Positions 52,706-61,523 of a stretch of 64,000 nt of DNA are shown piece by piece. The notes under the pieces were generated by a model. That model was given only the letters and a program-made list of their open reading frames with translations. It searched no databases and had not been told where the DNA came from. Each line of letters begins with the position of its first letter. The stretch's first letter is position 1. Location of the stretch: positions 43,012-107,011 of the forward strand of contig JAGAAL010000040.1 in assembly GCA_017615245.1 (NCBI GenBank). The letters run 5' to 3'. A program made the translations under genes and the position numbers. The DNA is from Bacteroidaceae bacterium (lineage in GTDB: Bacteria > Bacteroidota > Bacteroidia > Bacteroidales > Bacteroidaceae).

Positions 52706-52713
52706 CAAAGATA
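52706..52713 (-). promoter_or_regulatory. -7 element of the nucleoside transporter gene
   Basis: Minus strand TATCTTTG, exact consensus. It is divergent from the HD phosphohydrolase promoter about 90 bases away. Confidence 0.6.
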
Positions 52714-52762
52714 ATAAATAATTCATAATTTATTATTCATAATGCATGTTTTTTTTCATTTT

Positions 52763-52806
52763 TTCAATTCTTCAATTCTTCAATTCTTCAATTTTTACTA
52801 TCTTTG
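52763..52806 (+). promoter_or_regulatory. HD phosphohydrolase promoter with an 8-bp tandem repeat in the -33 region
   Basis: TATCTTTG at 52799-52806 is a perfect -7. Directly upstream, TTCAATTC repeats three times and TTCAATTT once (52763-52794, exact 8-bp period), covering the -33 position. A change in copy number would alter promoter spacing. Confidence 0.7.
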
Positions 52807-52827
52807 CATGTGAAAACAGCATTCAAC

Positions 52828-54894
52828 ATGAAATTCAAGCAGAACAGGAAAGCACGTACGAAATTGCAACAGCAGAAGGATCATGCGATGAATCTCCTGT
52901 TGTTGAAGGTTGCCATCGTAGCAGTAGCAACCGCGATTGTTGTGTATTGCCTGCCCCGATTGGGCGAATTCAACTATTCTTATGAATTAGGTCAGCCTTG
53001 GCATTATGGCACGATCATTTCTACCCAAAAGTTCAATATCCAGATGAGTGATTCCACTTTGGGTATGAAACGCGATAGTTTGGCGCGCTCGTTCATGCCG
53101 TATTTCACGCGAAACACTCAATTGGAATCGAACATAAAGGAACGACTGAAACGTTTAGATGCTGATGCACAACTGAAGAATCACGTCGTGTCGATGCTTG
53201 ACAGTGTATACAGAAAAGGAGTGATGCTTGGTACTACTTACGACAGTTTGCAGAATTTAGGTACGAACTACATCCGCATCATTCAGGGTAACGAAGCGAA
53301 AATTGTGCCATTTGATCGGATTCTGTCGCTACACGAAGCCTACCAATATATCGTTTCCCACAATAAAGCAGGATTTACGAATCGCGATATCAGAGCACTC
53401 AATATCAACACGCTATTGGCAGAAAACCTCATTTACGAGCCGATGAAATCGGAGGAAGAGCTACAAGCTGCTTATGATGCGATGAACTCGAGCCTCGGAT
53501 TTGTGAGGGTCAACGAAAAGATTGTGGATAGAGGCGATGTGGTGACTCCGGAAATATACCTGAAACTGAAGTCATACGAGGCAGTCATCAATCATCGTGC
53601 AGAAGAAACTGGCCGTTCCGGCATCTTATTGTGGGGGCAAATCGGAATGGTACTGTCGATTTTCCTTCTGCTCATTGGCTACCTATCGGTATTCCGTGTA
53701 GATTACATTGAGAAACCACGTAGTGCCATCCTGCTGTTCTCCATTGTGGTATTCTTCTGTGTGATGGCTTATATCCTGGTATCACGTCATCTCTTCCACG
53801 TATTCGTGATTCCTTGTTGCATGGTGCCTATCATCATACGTGTATTCATGGATTCCCGTACCGCTTTCATCTTCCATGTGGGAACGGTATTGCTGATATC
53901 ATTATCCCTGAACAGTCCGTACGAGTTCATCCTTTTCCAGTTGATTGCAGGCATTGTAGTCATTCTTAGCCTACGGGAGTTGACCCAACGTTCGCAAATT
54001 GTCCAGACTGCCATCATGGCCACGCTTACCTATACACTGGCTTATACAGCTTACGAGTTCTCTATCGGCGCAGAACTCAGTGACTTGGATCGCAGAATCT
54101 ATCTGTATTTCGGTGTCAACGGATTGCTACTCCTCTTCACCTATCCTTTCCTTTGGGTGATGGAGAAGACATTCGGCTTCGTGAGCGATGTGACATTAGT
54201 AGAGTTGTCGAACATTAACCACCCATTGCTGCAGAAAATGTCGGAAGAGGCTCCTGGTACCTTCCAGCACTCGATGCAAGTAGCGAATCTGGCTTCAGAA
54301 GTAGCGAAACGCATTGGTGCCAAATCGCAATTGGTTCGTACTGGTGCGTTATATCACGACATCGGAAAGATAGAACGCCCGGTATTCTTTACCGAAAATC
54401 AGGCAGGAGGCAATCCTCATAAGCATCTCAGCCCCACGAAGAGTGCCGAAGTGATTGTGTCGCATGTCAATACAGGATTGGCATTAGCAGACAAATACAA
54501 CCTGCCGGAACAAATCAAGGGATTTATCCAGACGCATCACGGATTGGGAAAGACGAAATACTTCCTGATTACCTATAAGAATGAACATCCAAATGAAGAG
54601 ATTAATGAAAGCATGTTCCAATACCCTGGACCTAACCCACGAACGAAGGAAGAGGCAATCCTAATGATGGCCGATGCAGTAGAAGCCGCATCTCGCAGCC
54701 TCACAGAATATACAGAAGACACAATTAGCGAGCGAGTAGATTCCATTGTGGACACCCAAGTGAGCGAGGGTTATTTCAAGCTCTGCCCTATCACGTTTAA
54801 GGATATAGCAGATGCTAAAGAAGTGATGAAGGAAAAGCTGAAAATCATGTATCATACCCGAATTTCATACCCGGAATTAAATAAAAACGCTTAG
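52828..54894 (+). CDS. 7TM-HD family phosphohydrolase (PgpH-like)
   Basis: A protein of about 688 residues: an N-terminal membrane anchor, a large extracytoplasmic domain (about 70-265), about seven membrane spans (about 270-470) and a C-terminal HD domain (about 475-680) with HSMQVANLASEVAKR, YHDIGKIERPVFF and THHGLGKT. Proteins of this design (PgpH) hydrolyse c-di-AMP. I chose ATG 52828 because the longer frame begins in the -7 box. It precedes the T9SS genes by 41 bases and may be co-transcribed with them. Confidence 0.92.
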   Translation: MKFKQNRKARTKLQQQKDHAMNLLLLKVAIVAVATAIVVYCLPRLGEFNYSYELGQPWHYGTIISTQKFNIQMSDSTLGMKRDSLARSFMPYFTRNTQLESNIKERLKRLDADAQLKNHVVSMLDSVYRKGVMLGTTYDSLQNLGTNYIRIIQGNEAKIVPFDRILSLHEAYQYIVSHNKAGFTNRDIRALNINTLLAENLIYEPMKSEEELQAAYDAMNSSLGFVRVNEKIVDRGDVVTPEIYLKLKSYEAVINHRAEETGRSGILLWGQIGMVLSIFLLLIGYLSVFRVDYIEKPRSAILLFSIVVFFCVMAYILVSRHLFHVFVIPCCMVPIIIRVFMDSRTAFIFHVGTVLLISLSLNSPYEFILFQLIAGIVVILSLRELTQRSQIVQTAIMATLTYTLAYTAYEFSIGAELSDLDRRIYLYFGVNGLLLLFTYPFLWVMEKTFGFVSDVTLVELSNINHPLLQKMSEEAPGTFQHSMQVANLASEVAKRIGAKSQLVRTGALYHDIGKIERPVFFTENQAGGNPHKHLSPTKSAEVIVSHVNTGLALADKYNLPEQIKGFIQTHHGLGKTKYFLITYKNEHPNEEINESMFQYPGPNPRTKEEAILMMADAVEAASRSLTEYTEDTISERVDSIVDTQVSEGYFKLCPITFKDIADAKEVMKEKLKIMYHTRISYPELNKNA

Positions 54895-54935
54895 TAAGGC
54901 AATAAAATTGACAAAATTGAGTTAATAGAGTTATA

Positions 54936-55883
54936 ATGCGCAAAAAGTTCATAATCGTCATAGCAGTGCTGTCGGCAATCGTGCTGAAGGTACATGCTCA
55001 GTGGGATGTGCAGTTTACCGACTTCACAACCCTTCGTGCGTATTATAACCCAGCCGTATCGGGTACCGATGGCTTGTTGGATGTTTCGATTGCCTATTCC
55101 ATGCAGATGGTAGGTTATGACGGAGCGCCAAAGACGATGTATGCAGGAGCCAACATGCCTATCTATTTTTTTGGTCCGCGACATGGTGGGGGACTCAGTC
55201 TCTTCAGCGATGAAATCGGTATTTTCAAAACATCAAAGCTTGCTGCCCAGTATGCGTTAAACATGAAATTAGGCCAAAAGGGCAGAATCGCGGTAGGTCT
55301 GCAAGGAGCCATGATGAACGAAACGATTGATCCTGGTAATATGATATTGTCAGACGGTTCGGGTAGCGACCCTGCATTCCCTTCTTCCAACACAGAAGGA
55401 AGTGCATTGGATTTAGCTGCAGGTGTGTATTACTACAGCCCGAAATTATGGGTGGGCTTGTCGGCCATTCATCTTAACGCTCCATCTATCAATATGGGCG
55501 ATAAATACCAAATTGACATCTCAAGAACATATTATTTTATGTCTGGAGGCAATATAAAGCTAAAAAATACGTTATTATCTTTACAACCTGCCGTAATGGT
55601 GCAGACAGATTTCCAATCTTGGCGCGAAGATATTCAGTGCAAAGCGCTCTACGAATACGACTCGCGCACCTTCTACGCAGGCGTGGGATACAGCCCTGGC
55701 ATATCTGTGACGGCGATGATAGGTGGAAATTTCCACGGAATACAGTTGGGATATTCCTATCAGATGTACACACAAGGTATCGGAGCAGATCATGGATCTC
55801 ATGAGATTGTGTTGAACTACAAGACCGATCTTGATTTGTTCAAAAAAGGAAAGAATCTGCACAAAAGTGCTCGGTTCTTGTAA
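54936..55883 (+). CDS. porP: PorP/SprF-family type IX secretion membrane protein
   Basis: A 315-residue outer-membrane beta-barrel protein with signal peptide (about 1-21). The start AQWDVQFTDFTTLRAYYNPAVSGTDGLLDVS and the beta-rich body match PorP/SprF, which anchors the T9SS and gliding substrates at the outer membrane. It is followed by porK (46 bases), the usual order porP-porK-porL-porM-porN. Confidence 0.92.
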   Translation: MRKKFIIVIAVLSAIVLKVHAQWDVQFTDFTTLRAYYNPAVSGTDGLLDVSIAYSMQMVGYDGAPKTMYAGANMPIYFFGPRHGGGLSLFSDEIGIFKTSKLAAQYALNMKLGQKGRIAVGLQGAMMNETIDPGNMILSDGSGSDPAFPSSNTEGSALDLAAGVYYYSPKLWVGLSAIHLNAPSINMGDKYQIDISRTYYFMSGGNIKLKNTLLSLQPAVMVQTDFQSWREDIQCKALYEYDSRTFYAGVGYSPGISVTAMIGGNFHGIQLGYSYQMYTQGIGADHGSHEIVLNYKTDLDLFKKGKNLHKSARFL

Positions 55884-55929
55884 AAAAGAGAAAAAAACAA
55901 TATTTGAGTAATATAAAAACAGAGGATAT

Positions 55930-57354
55930 ATGAAAAAAGGATTATTAGCAGTAGGCATTCTGGCACTGTCAGTCATCATCGTTTCATGTATGAGTTCAAG
56001 AGGCTCGGCTGATGCAGCTGGTGGTGAGGTGACAGGTGTTAGCGGTTCAAATATATCTGAACCAGCTCCTTACGGCATGGTGCTTATCAAACGTGGTTCA
56101 TTGAAGATGGGTACGGATAATACCGACAGTTTGTGGGGTAAGAAGATGCCAGAGCGAGAGATTTCCGTAGACGCCTTCTGGATGGACGAGACAGAAGTGA
56201 CCAATTCCAAGTACCGTCAATTTGTACTTTGGGTTCGCGATTCTATTCTTCGCGAACGCTTGGCAGATGCCGGTTATGAGGAATATCGAATTGAGGAAGA
56301 CAAGAACGGTGACCCTGTTCCGCCACACCTCAATTGGGCAAAAGCACTCCCTTGGCGCAATCCCGATGAAGACGAGGAACGTGTGCTTGAGAGCGTTTAC
56401 ACCTACCATCCGTTCGATGGTACGAAGATGTTAGATGCCAGCCAAATGAATTACCGTTATGAGACGTTCGACTATGCGTTGGCTGCCCAGCGTAAATACC
56501 GTCTTGACCCTGCTGAGCGTAATCTCAACACCGATATCGCGGTCGATCCAGATGAGATCGTCATGATTTCGAAGGATACAGCATATATCGATGATGATGG
56601 CCGTATTGTTCGTCAAACCCTCACACGTCCGCTGTCGAGCATGTGGGATTTCGTCAATACCTACATCGTCAACATCTATCCCGACACCACTTGTTGGGTT
56701 AACGACTTCCAAAATGCAGAAAACGAGCTTTACATGCGTCTTTACTTCAGTCATCCTAACTACAACGAATATCCTGTTGTAGGCGTCAACTGGGAGCAGG
56801 CCAATGCGTTCTGTAACTGGCGTACCGACTTCCTGATGAAAGGACTGGGTGGAAATGCGAAGTTCGTTCAGCGTTATCGTCTCCCGACTGAGGCCGAATG
56901 GGAATTTGCAGCTCGCGGTAAGGACGGCAAGGAACTGCCTTGGGAGAACGATGATGTGAAGAGTGGCGACGGTTGCTACTATGCGAATTTCAAGCCCGAC
57001 AGAGGTAACTACACAATGGATGGTAACATCATCACATCGAAGGTAGGTATCTATTCTGCCAACTCTAACGGATTGTACGATATGGCAGGTAACGTAGCCG
57101 AATGGACATCGACTGTCTATACAGAAGCTGGTGTGCTCTCGATGAGTGACCTTAACCCTACCCTCAAGTACAATGCAGCTATCGAAGACCCCTATGCATT
57201 GAAGAAGAAGTCCGTGCGTGGTGGTTCATGGAAAGATCCTGAGAGCTTCATCAAATCAGCTTGGCGTACGTCAGAATATCAGAATGTGGGACGTTCGTTT
57301 GTAGGATTCCGTTGTGTACGTACGCAGGTGGGCACATCATCAAAAAAGAAATAA
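55930..57354 (+). CDS. porK: Type IX secretion lipoprotein PorK/GldK
   Basis: A 474-residue lipoprotein: signal peptide ending VSC (cysteine 20), then a formylglycine-generating-enzyme (SUMF1)-like fold (about 50-470; RLPTEAEWEFAARGKDGKELPW, GNVAEWTSTV, GGSWKDPESF). PorK forms, with PorN, the large periplasmic ring of the T9SS at the outer membrane. Length fits GldK/PorK. Confidence 0.95.
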   Translation: MKKGLLAVGILALSVIIVSCMSSRGSADAAGGEVTGVSGSNISEPAPYGMVLIKRGSLKMGTDNTDSLWGKKMPEREISVDAFWMDETEVTNSKYRQFVLWVRDSILRERLADAGYEEYRIEEDKNGDPVPPHLNWAKALPWRNPDEDEERVLESVYTYHPFDGTKMLDASQMNYRYETFDYALAAQRKYRLDPAERNLNTDIAVDPDEIVMISKDTAYIDDDGRIVRQTLTRPLSSMWDFVNTYIVNIYPDTTCWVNDFQNAENELYMRLYFSHPNYNEYPVVGVNWEQANAFCNWRTDFLMKGLGGNAKFVQRYRLPTEAEWEFAARGKDGKELPWENDDVKSGDGCYYANFKPDRGNYTMDGNIITSKVGIYSANSNGLYDMAGNVAEWTSTVYTEAGVLSMSDLNPTLKYNAAIEDPYALKKKSVRGGSWKDPESFIKSAWRTSEYQNVGRSFVGFRCVRTQVGTSSKKK

Positions 57355-57396
57355 GGTGAAATAGAAATCATCATAAACCATAAAACAGATAGGAAA

Positions 57397-58383
57397 ATGG
57401 CAAGAAATAATATCATAGCAAAATTGCAACGTTGGATGGATAGCAAACCTGGTCAGATGTTTCTGAACTATGCCTATAGTTGGGGTGCATCCATCGTAAT
57501 CCTCGGTGCGTTGTTCAAGATTACCCACATCGATGGTGCCGACTTTATGCTTTTCCTCGGTATGGGAACTGAGGTTATCGTGTTCTTCCTCGCTGGTTTC
57601 GAACGTCCTTACGACGTTGACAATAAGAAAGAAGAAACTGCCAAAGCAGAATTGGCAGGTGGAGAACCCGTCATTGCTGGAGGCGGTGGCGGCGGAACCG
57701 TTTTCTTAGGAGGTGGAATGCCTGCCGGAGTGCCTGTTACCGCTGAAGGCGAAGTACCAGCAGAAGGAACCATTTCTGCTGAAGGTGATGTGCCTGCAGG
57801 TGGAACAGTTGGTGCTGGAGGTGGAACCGTCATCATTGGCGGCGGAGGCGGTGTGCCTGGTGGCGGAACAATTATCATCGGTGGCGGTGGTGGTGGCAGC
57901 TTGCCTACAGGAACACCTGGTGAGAATGCAGAACCTATCGATCCTGCCCTGTTAGCAAATGCTGCAGGTGGTGCAGCTCCTGCTGGTGGCAGCATCGATC
58001 CTGCTCAGCTTGCTGGTGCCATTGCAGCATCGCCAATCGTAGCTTCACCTCAGTTTGCAGGTATGTGTCCTGAAATGCAAGAGGCAACCCAGACGTATGT
58101 TGACCAGTTGAATGAGTTGACAGACATCCTGAAGAAGGTTGCCGAGCAATCAGCACGCCTCACACGCGACTCTGAAGAGATGGAGAATATGAACCGCACC
58201 CTTACAGGTATCAACCGCTTCTACGAGATGCAGCTGCGTAGCGTGAGCGCTCAGAGTGCATCGGTTGACGAAGTGAACGAACAAACCAAACGTTTGGCAA
58301 GTCAGCTTGAGGAACTCAATCAGGTATATGCCCGTATGGTTGAAGCCCTGAAAGTGAACATGACCGTCAAGGGAGATTCATAA
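57397..58383 (+). CDS. porL: Type IX secretion motor protein PorL/GldL with Gly-rich insertion
   Basis: A 328-residue inner-membrane protein. Two spans (about 27-42 and 48-66) match GldL/PorL, which with PorM converts proton flow into motion; the glutamate in FLGMGTEVIVFF (E59) is in the place of the protonatable motor glutamate. Residues about 88-168 form a low-complexity Gly/Ala/Pro/Thr/Val segment (AGGGGGGTVFLGGG, IIGGGGGVPGGG) before the predicted coiled coil (about 225-320). The insertion is unusual for the family. Confidence 0.93.
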   Translation: MARNNIIAKLQRWMDSKPGQMFLNYAYSWGASIVILGALFKITHIDGADFMLFLGMGTEVIVFFLAGFERPYDVDNKKEETAKAELAGGEPVIAGGGGGGTVFLGGGMPAGVPVTAEGEVPAEGTISAEGDVPAGGTVGAGGGTVIIGGGGGVPGGGTIIIGGGGGGSLPTGTPGENAEPIDPALLANAAGGAAPAGGSIDPAQLAGAIAASPIVASPQFAGMCPEMQEATQTYVDQLNELTDILKKVAEQSARLTRDSEEMENMNRTLTGINRFYEMQLRSVSAQSASVDEVNEQTKRLASQLEELNQVYARMVEALKVNMTVKGDS

Positions 58384-58431
58384 TTGAAATGTAGATAAAT
58401 TGTCAATTGTCAAATAGTCAATATAAATACG

Positions 58432-60000
58432 ATGGCAATAAAGAAAAGAAAACTGTCGCCACGTCAGAAGATGATTAACCTGATGTACCTTGTGCTGATG
58501 GCCATGCTTGCATTGAACGTCAGCTCCGATGTGCTCAAGGGTTTCTCTTTGGTTGATGAAGGACTCAACCGTTCCAAGGAGAATGCATCATCTCAAAACG
58601 CGGCAATCTATAAGACCCTCGACGAAGCAATGGAGAAGAATCCAGAGAAGACGAAAGAGTGGTTTAACAAAGCGCAGAATGTGCGCAAAATGTCCGACTC
58701 ACTCTATACGCTGGCTGAGGACCTGAAATGGCAGATTGTGCGCGAAGCTGATGGCAAAGATGGCGACATTCTCAATATCAGTAATCGGGAGAACCTTGAG
58801 GCAGCAACCCACGTGATGCTTGCACCAAGCATCGGACGTGGTGGCGAACTCCTTAAGGCCATCAACCACTATCGTGAGGAGATTACGAAGATGGTCAACG
58901 ATGACAAGATGCGTCAGATCATCTCCGACAACCTGTCGACCAAAGTACCAGCCAAAGCGAAGGTGATGGGAAAGAACTGGCAGGAATATATGTTCGAGAA
59001 TACACCTGTCATCGCAGCTGTCACCCTGCTTTCCAAGTTACAGAACGACGTACGTAGCGCTGAAGGTGAGATTCTCCACCAGTTGGTGGCCAATATCGAC
59101 ATCAAGGACGTACGTGTGAACGAAATCAGCGCATTCGTCATTCCGAGTGCACAGACAGTGGTTCAAGGTGGTCGATTCTCTGCTGACATCATCATGGCAG
59201 CTGTCGACACCACAGCCCGTCCGGAAATCTACATCGGCAACACCTTGCTGAAGTCCAGCAACGGACATTATGAGACCGTCTGCAACTCTACAGGCGACTT
59301 CACCCTCCGAGGCTATCTCATCATGCGTAATGGTAATGGCGAGGAAATCCGTCGTGATTTCGTACAGCCCTACACCGTAGTAGAACCTGCTGCAACCGTT
59401 TCGGCCACATTGATGAATATGCTCTATGCTGGCTATCAGAACCCTATCAGCGTCAGCGTGCCTGGAGTACCTAAGAATAAGGTGAACGCTACGATGAGTG
59501 GTGGAACCCTTACCAAGAAGGGTGAAGGAGAATACATTGCAACCCCATCAAAGGTGGGCGAGGATGTAGTCATCACCGTTACGGCCGACAACCAAGGACG
59601 CTCACAGGAGATGGGTAAGTTCACCTTCCATGTACGTAAACTGCCTGATCCTATGGCTTATATCGCCTATTCTGACGACAAAGGAAACTCTATGCGCTAC
59701 AAAGGCGGTCAACCGCTTGGAAAGGCAACCCTGCTCAACACCACAGGTATCAGCGCAGCTATCGACGATGGTTTGCTCGATGTCCAGTTCCGTGTTGTAG
59801 GTTTCGAAACCACTTTCTTCGACAACATGGGTAACGTCCTCCCAGAGGTATCTAAGTCGGCTAATTTCACCGATCGCCAGCGCGATATGATTCGCCGACT
59901 CAACAGAGGCAAACGATTCTATATTTCACGCGTACATGCTGTCGGTCCTGACGGTATCGAGCGCACATTGCCAAGTTCAATGGAAGTAATTATCAATTAA
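58432..60000 (+). CDS. porM: Type IX secretion protein PorM/GldM
   Basis: A 522-residue protein anchored by one N-terminal span (about 13-33, MINLMYLVLMAMLAL) with a large periplasmic part (beta/alpha domains D1-D4). Family segments such as KLSPRQKMINLMYLVL and the C-terminal RDMIRRLNRGKRFYI are present. PorM couples the PorL motor to the outer-membrane ring. Spacing to porN is 9 bases. Confidence 0.95.
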   Translation: MAIKKRKLSPRQKMINLMYLVLMAMLALNVSSDVLKGFSLVDEGLNRSKENASSQNAAIYKTLDEAMEKNPEKTKEWFNKAQNVRKMSDSLYTLAEDLKWQIVREADGKDGDILNISNRENLEAATHVMLAPSIGRGGELLKAINHYREEITKMVNDDKMRQIISDNLSTKVPAKAKVMGKNWQEYMFENTPVIAAVTLLSKLQNDVRSAEGEILHQLVANIDIKDVRVNEISAFVIPSAQTVVQGGRFSADIIMAAVDTTARPEIYIGNTLLKSSNGHYETVCNSTGDFTLRGYLIMRNGNGEEIRRDFVQPYTVVEPAATVSATLMNMLYAGYQNPISVSVPGVPKNKVNATMSGGTLTKKGEGEYIATPSKVGEDVVITVTADNQGRSQEMGKFTFHVRKLPDPMAYIAYSDDKGNSMRYKGGQPLGKATLLNTTGISAAIDDGLLDVQFRVVGFETTFFDNMGNVLPEVSKSANFTDRQRDMIRRLNRGKRFYISRVHAVGPDGIERTLPSSMEVIIN

Positions 60001-60009
60001 TATCAACAT

Positions 60010-61305
60010 ATGAAGAGAAGTATCATCGCAGTTCTTTGCATCACACTCGCACTCACCGCCAGCGCACAGCCGGCAAGGAGTCGTGTTACACAGAATAACG
60101 CTCAGTCAAATACCCAGCCAGCTACGACGACAACTCAGCCGGCTACAACGACAACAAATCGGCAGACAACCACAACAACCCGACCAACGGCATCCCAGCC
60201 TTCGGGAGTGACACGCCAAACCACTACTCGTACAACTCAGGCTGCAGCCCCATCTGTCAGCCGTGCAAGCATCATGTTCCCAACAGCTGTCGAAGTACCT
60301 GTAGACGTAGCATGGCGTCGTGACATCTATCGTGAGCTTGACCTCACAAAAGATACCAACGCACCATTGTACTACCCCGTAGAGCCACAAGAAGGCCGTG
60401 TGAACCTGTTCACCCTGCTGTTCCAACTGCTCAACACGGGTAAAATACCTGCATATACCTACGACACCAGCGGTCTGGAGAACTTCAACCAATCAAACCG
60501 TATGCATTTCAAGGATATGCTCGAGCGCTATGAGATTCCATACGAAGTGAATGGTAATAGCATCAAGGTAGAACCGATTGACATCCCTTCGAACGAAGTG
60601 CTCAGCTATTTCGTAAAGGAAAGCAGCTACTACGACCAGCATACTGCCACCTATCATAGTCGTGTCGTAGCCATCTGCCCAGTGATGCATCGTTCAGGTA
60701 GTTTTGTCGATTTCAACTCACCAAGCATGAGTGCCGACGTTCAGAAGTCACCACTCTTCTGGGTGAAGATGGAAGATATCGAACCCTACCTTAGCCAACA
60801 AATGGTGATGACCAGCAATATCAACAATGCTGCCACCATGTCGATGGCCGACTTCTTTGAGACCAACAAATATAAGGGAGATATCTACATGACCACCAAC
60901 ATGCAGGGCAAGTCGCTCGCACAGATGGTTAACGAAGCACAGGCAAACGCAGCCTCTGACCTCTCCTTTGACGACATGCAAGACAATGACAGCGCTGCAT
61001 TTGATTCGGATTTCGATTTAGGATTCCCTTCTGAGGCAGATTCTAAGAAAGCCCTGCAGCGCGAACAAAATCGTATTGAGAAGGAAATCAAAGACTTCGA
61101 GGAGCATATCTGGAATACACCTGTCGACTCCGTAGCATTGGCACGTCAGGACTCTATTGCTGCTTCATCAAAGAAAGCCAAGAAAGTTTCGACTCGCACC
61201 ACTGCCCGCCAGACATCAAGCAAGGCAGAGAATACCAAGAAAGAGAAAGCTCCAAGCTCAAGCGGTAATGCTCCCCGCGTCTCTGTACGCCGCGAACGTC
61301 ACTAA
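60010..61305 (+). CDS. porN: Type IX secretion protein PorN/GldN with Thr/Gln-rich and Lys/Ser-rich ends
   Basis: A 431-residue periplasmic protein with signal peptide (about 1-19). Residues about 30-90 are a Thr/Gln/Ala/Arg low-complexity region (NTQPATTTTQPATTTTNRQ and similar), then the PorN body (about 95-310; VAWRRDIYRELDLTKDTNAPLYYPVEP split motif, RMHFKDMLERYEIPYEV). The C-terminal ~65 residues are Lys/Ser/Ala-rich. PorN binds PorK. Such added ends are not expected in the core fold. Confidence 0.92.
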   Translation: MKRSIIAVLCITLALTASAQPARSRVTQNNAQSNTQPATTTTQPATTTTNRQTTTTTRPTASQPSGVTRQTTTRTTQAAAPSVSRASIMFPTAVEVPVDVAWRRDIYRELDLTKDTNAPLYYPVEPQEGRVNLFTLLFQLLNTGKIPAYTYDTSGLENFNQSNRMHFKDMLERYEIPYEVNGNSIKVEPIDIPSNEVLSYFVKESSYYDQHTATYHSRVVAICPVMHRSGSFVDFNSPSMSADVQKSPLFWVKMEDIEPYLSQQMVMTSNINNAATMSMADFFETNKYKGDIYMTTNMQGKSLAQMVNEAQANAASDLSFDDMQDNDSAAFDSDFDLGFPSEADSKKALQREQNRIEKEIKDFEEHIWNTPVDSVALARQDSIAASSKKAKKVSTRTTARQTSSKAENTKKEKAPSSSGNAPRVSVRRERH

Positions 61306-61333
61306 GATGAACAAACTATATAACTAACTCAAC

Positions 61334-61499
61334 TTTCGCAAGTTGAGCAGAAAGAATAGAAGGGAATGGAAAAGAAGTTAAAAGGAATAGAAGGGACGTT
61401 ACTTATAGGGTGTTCACAAAACATTCGTCCCTTTAACTTCCAAGCGGTCAAAGACCGCGATAACTTCCCTTCAAATCCTAATAAGTTGAGCTTGCGAAA
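61334..61499. mobile_element. Fold-back (MITE-like) element
   Basis: Outer TTTCGCAAG (61334-61342) pairs with CTTGCGAAA (61491-61499); inner blocks GAAGTTAAA...GGGACG (about 61374-61398) and CGTCCCTTTAACTTC (61426-61440), and GAAGGGAA with TTCCCTTC, are also complementary with small insertions. The element is about 166 bp, has no coding frame, and fills most of the gap between porN and the GH51 gene. It may alternatively be a transcript-processing structure. Confidence 0.5.
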
Positions 61500-61523
61500 C
61501 ATAAATAACTATTAATATAAGGT

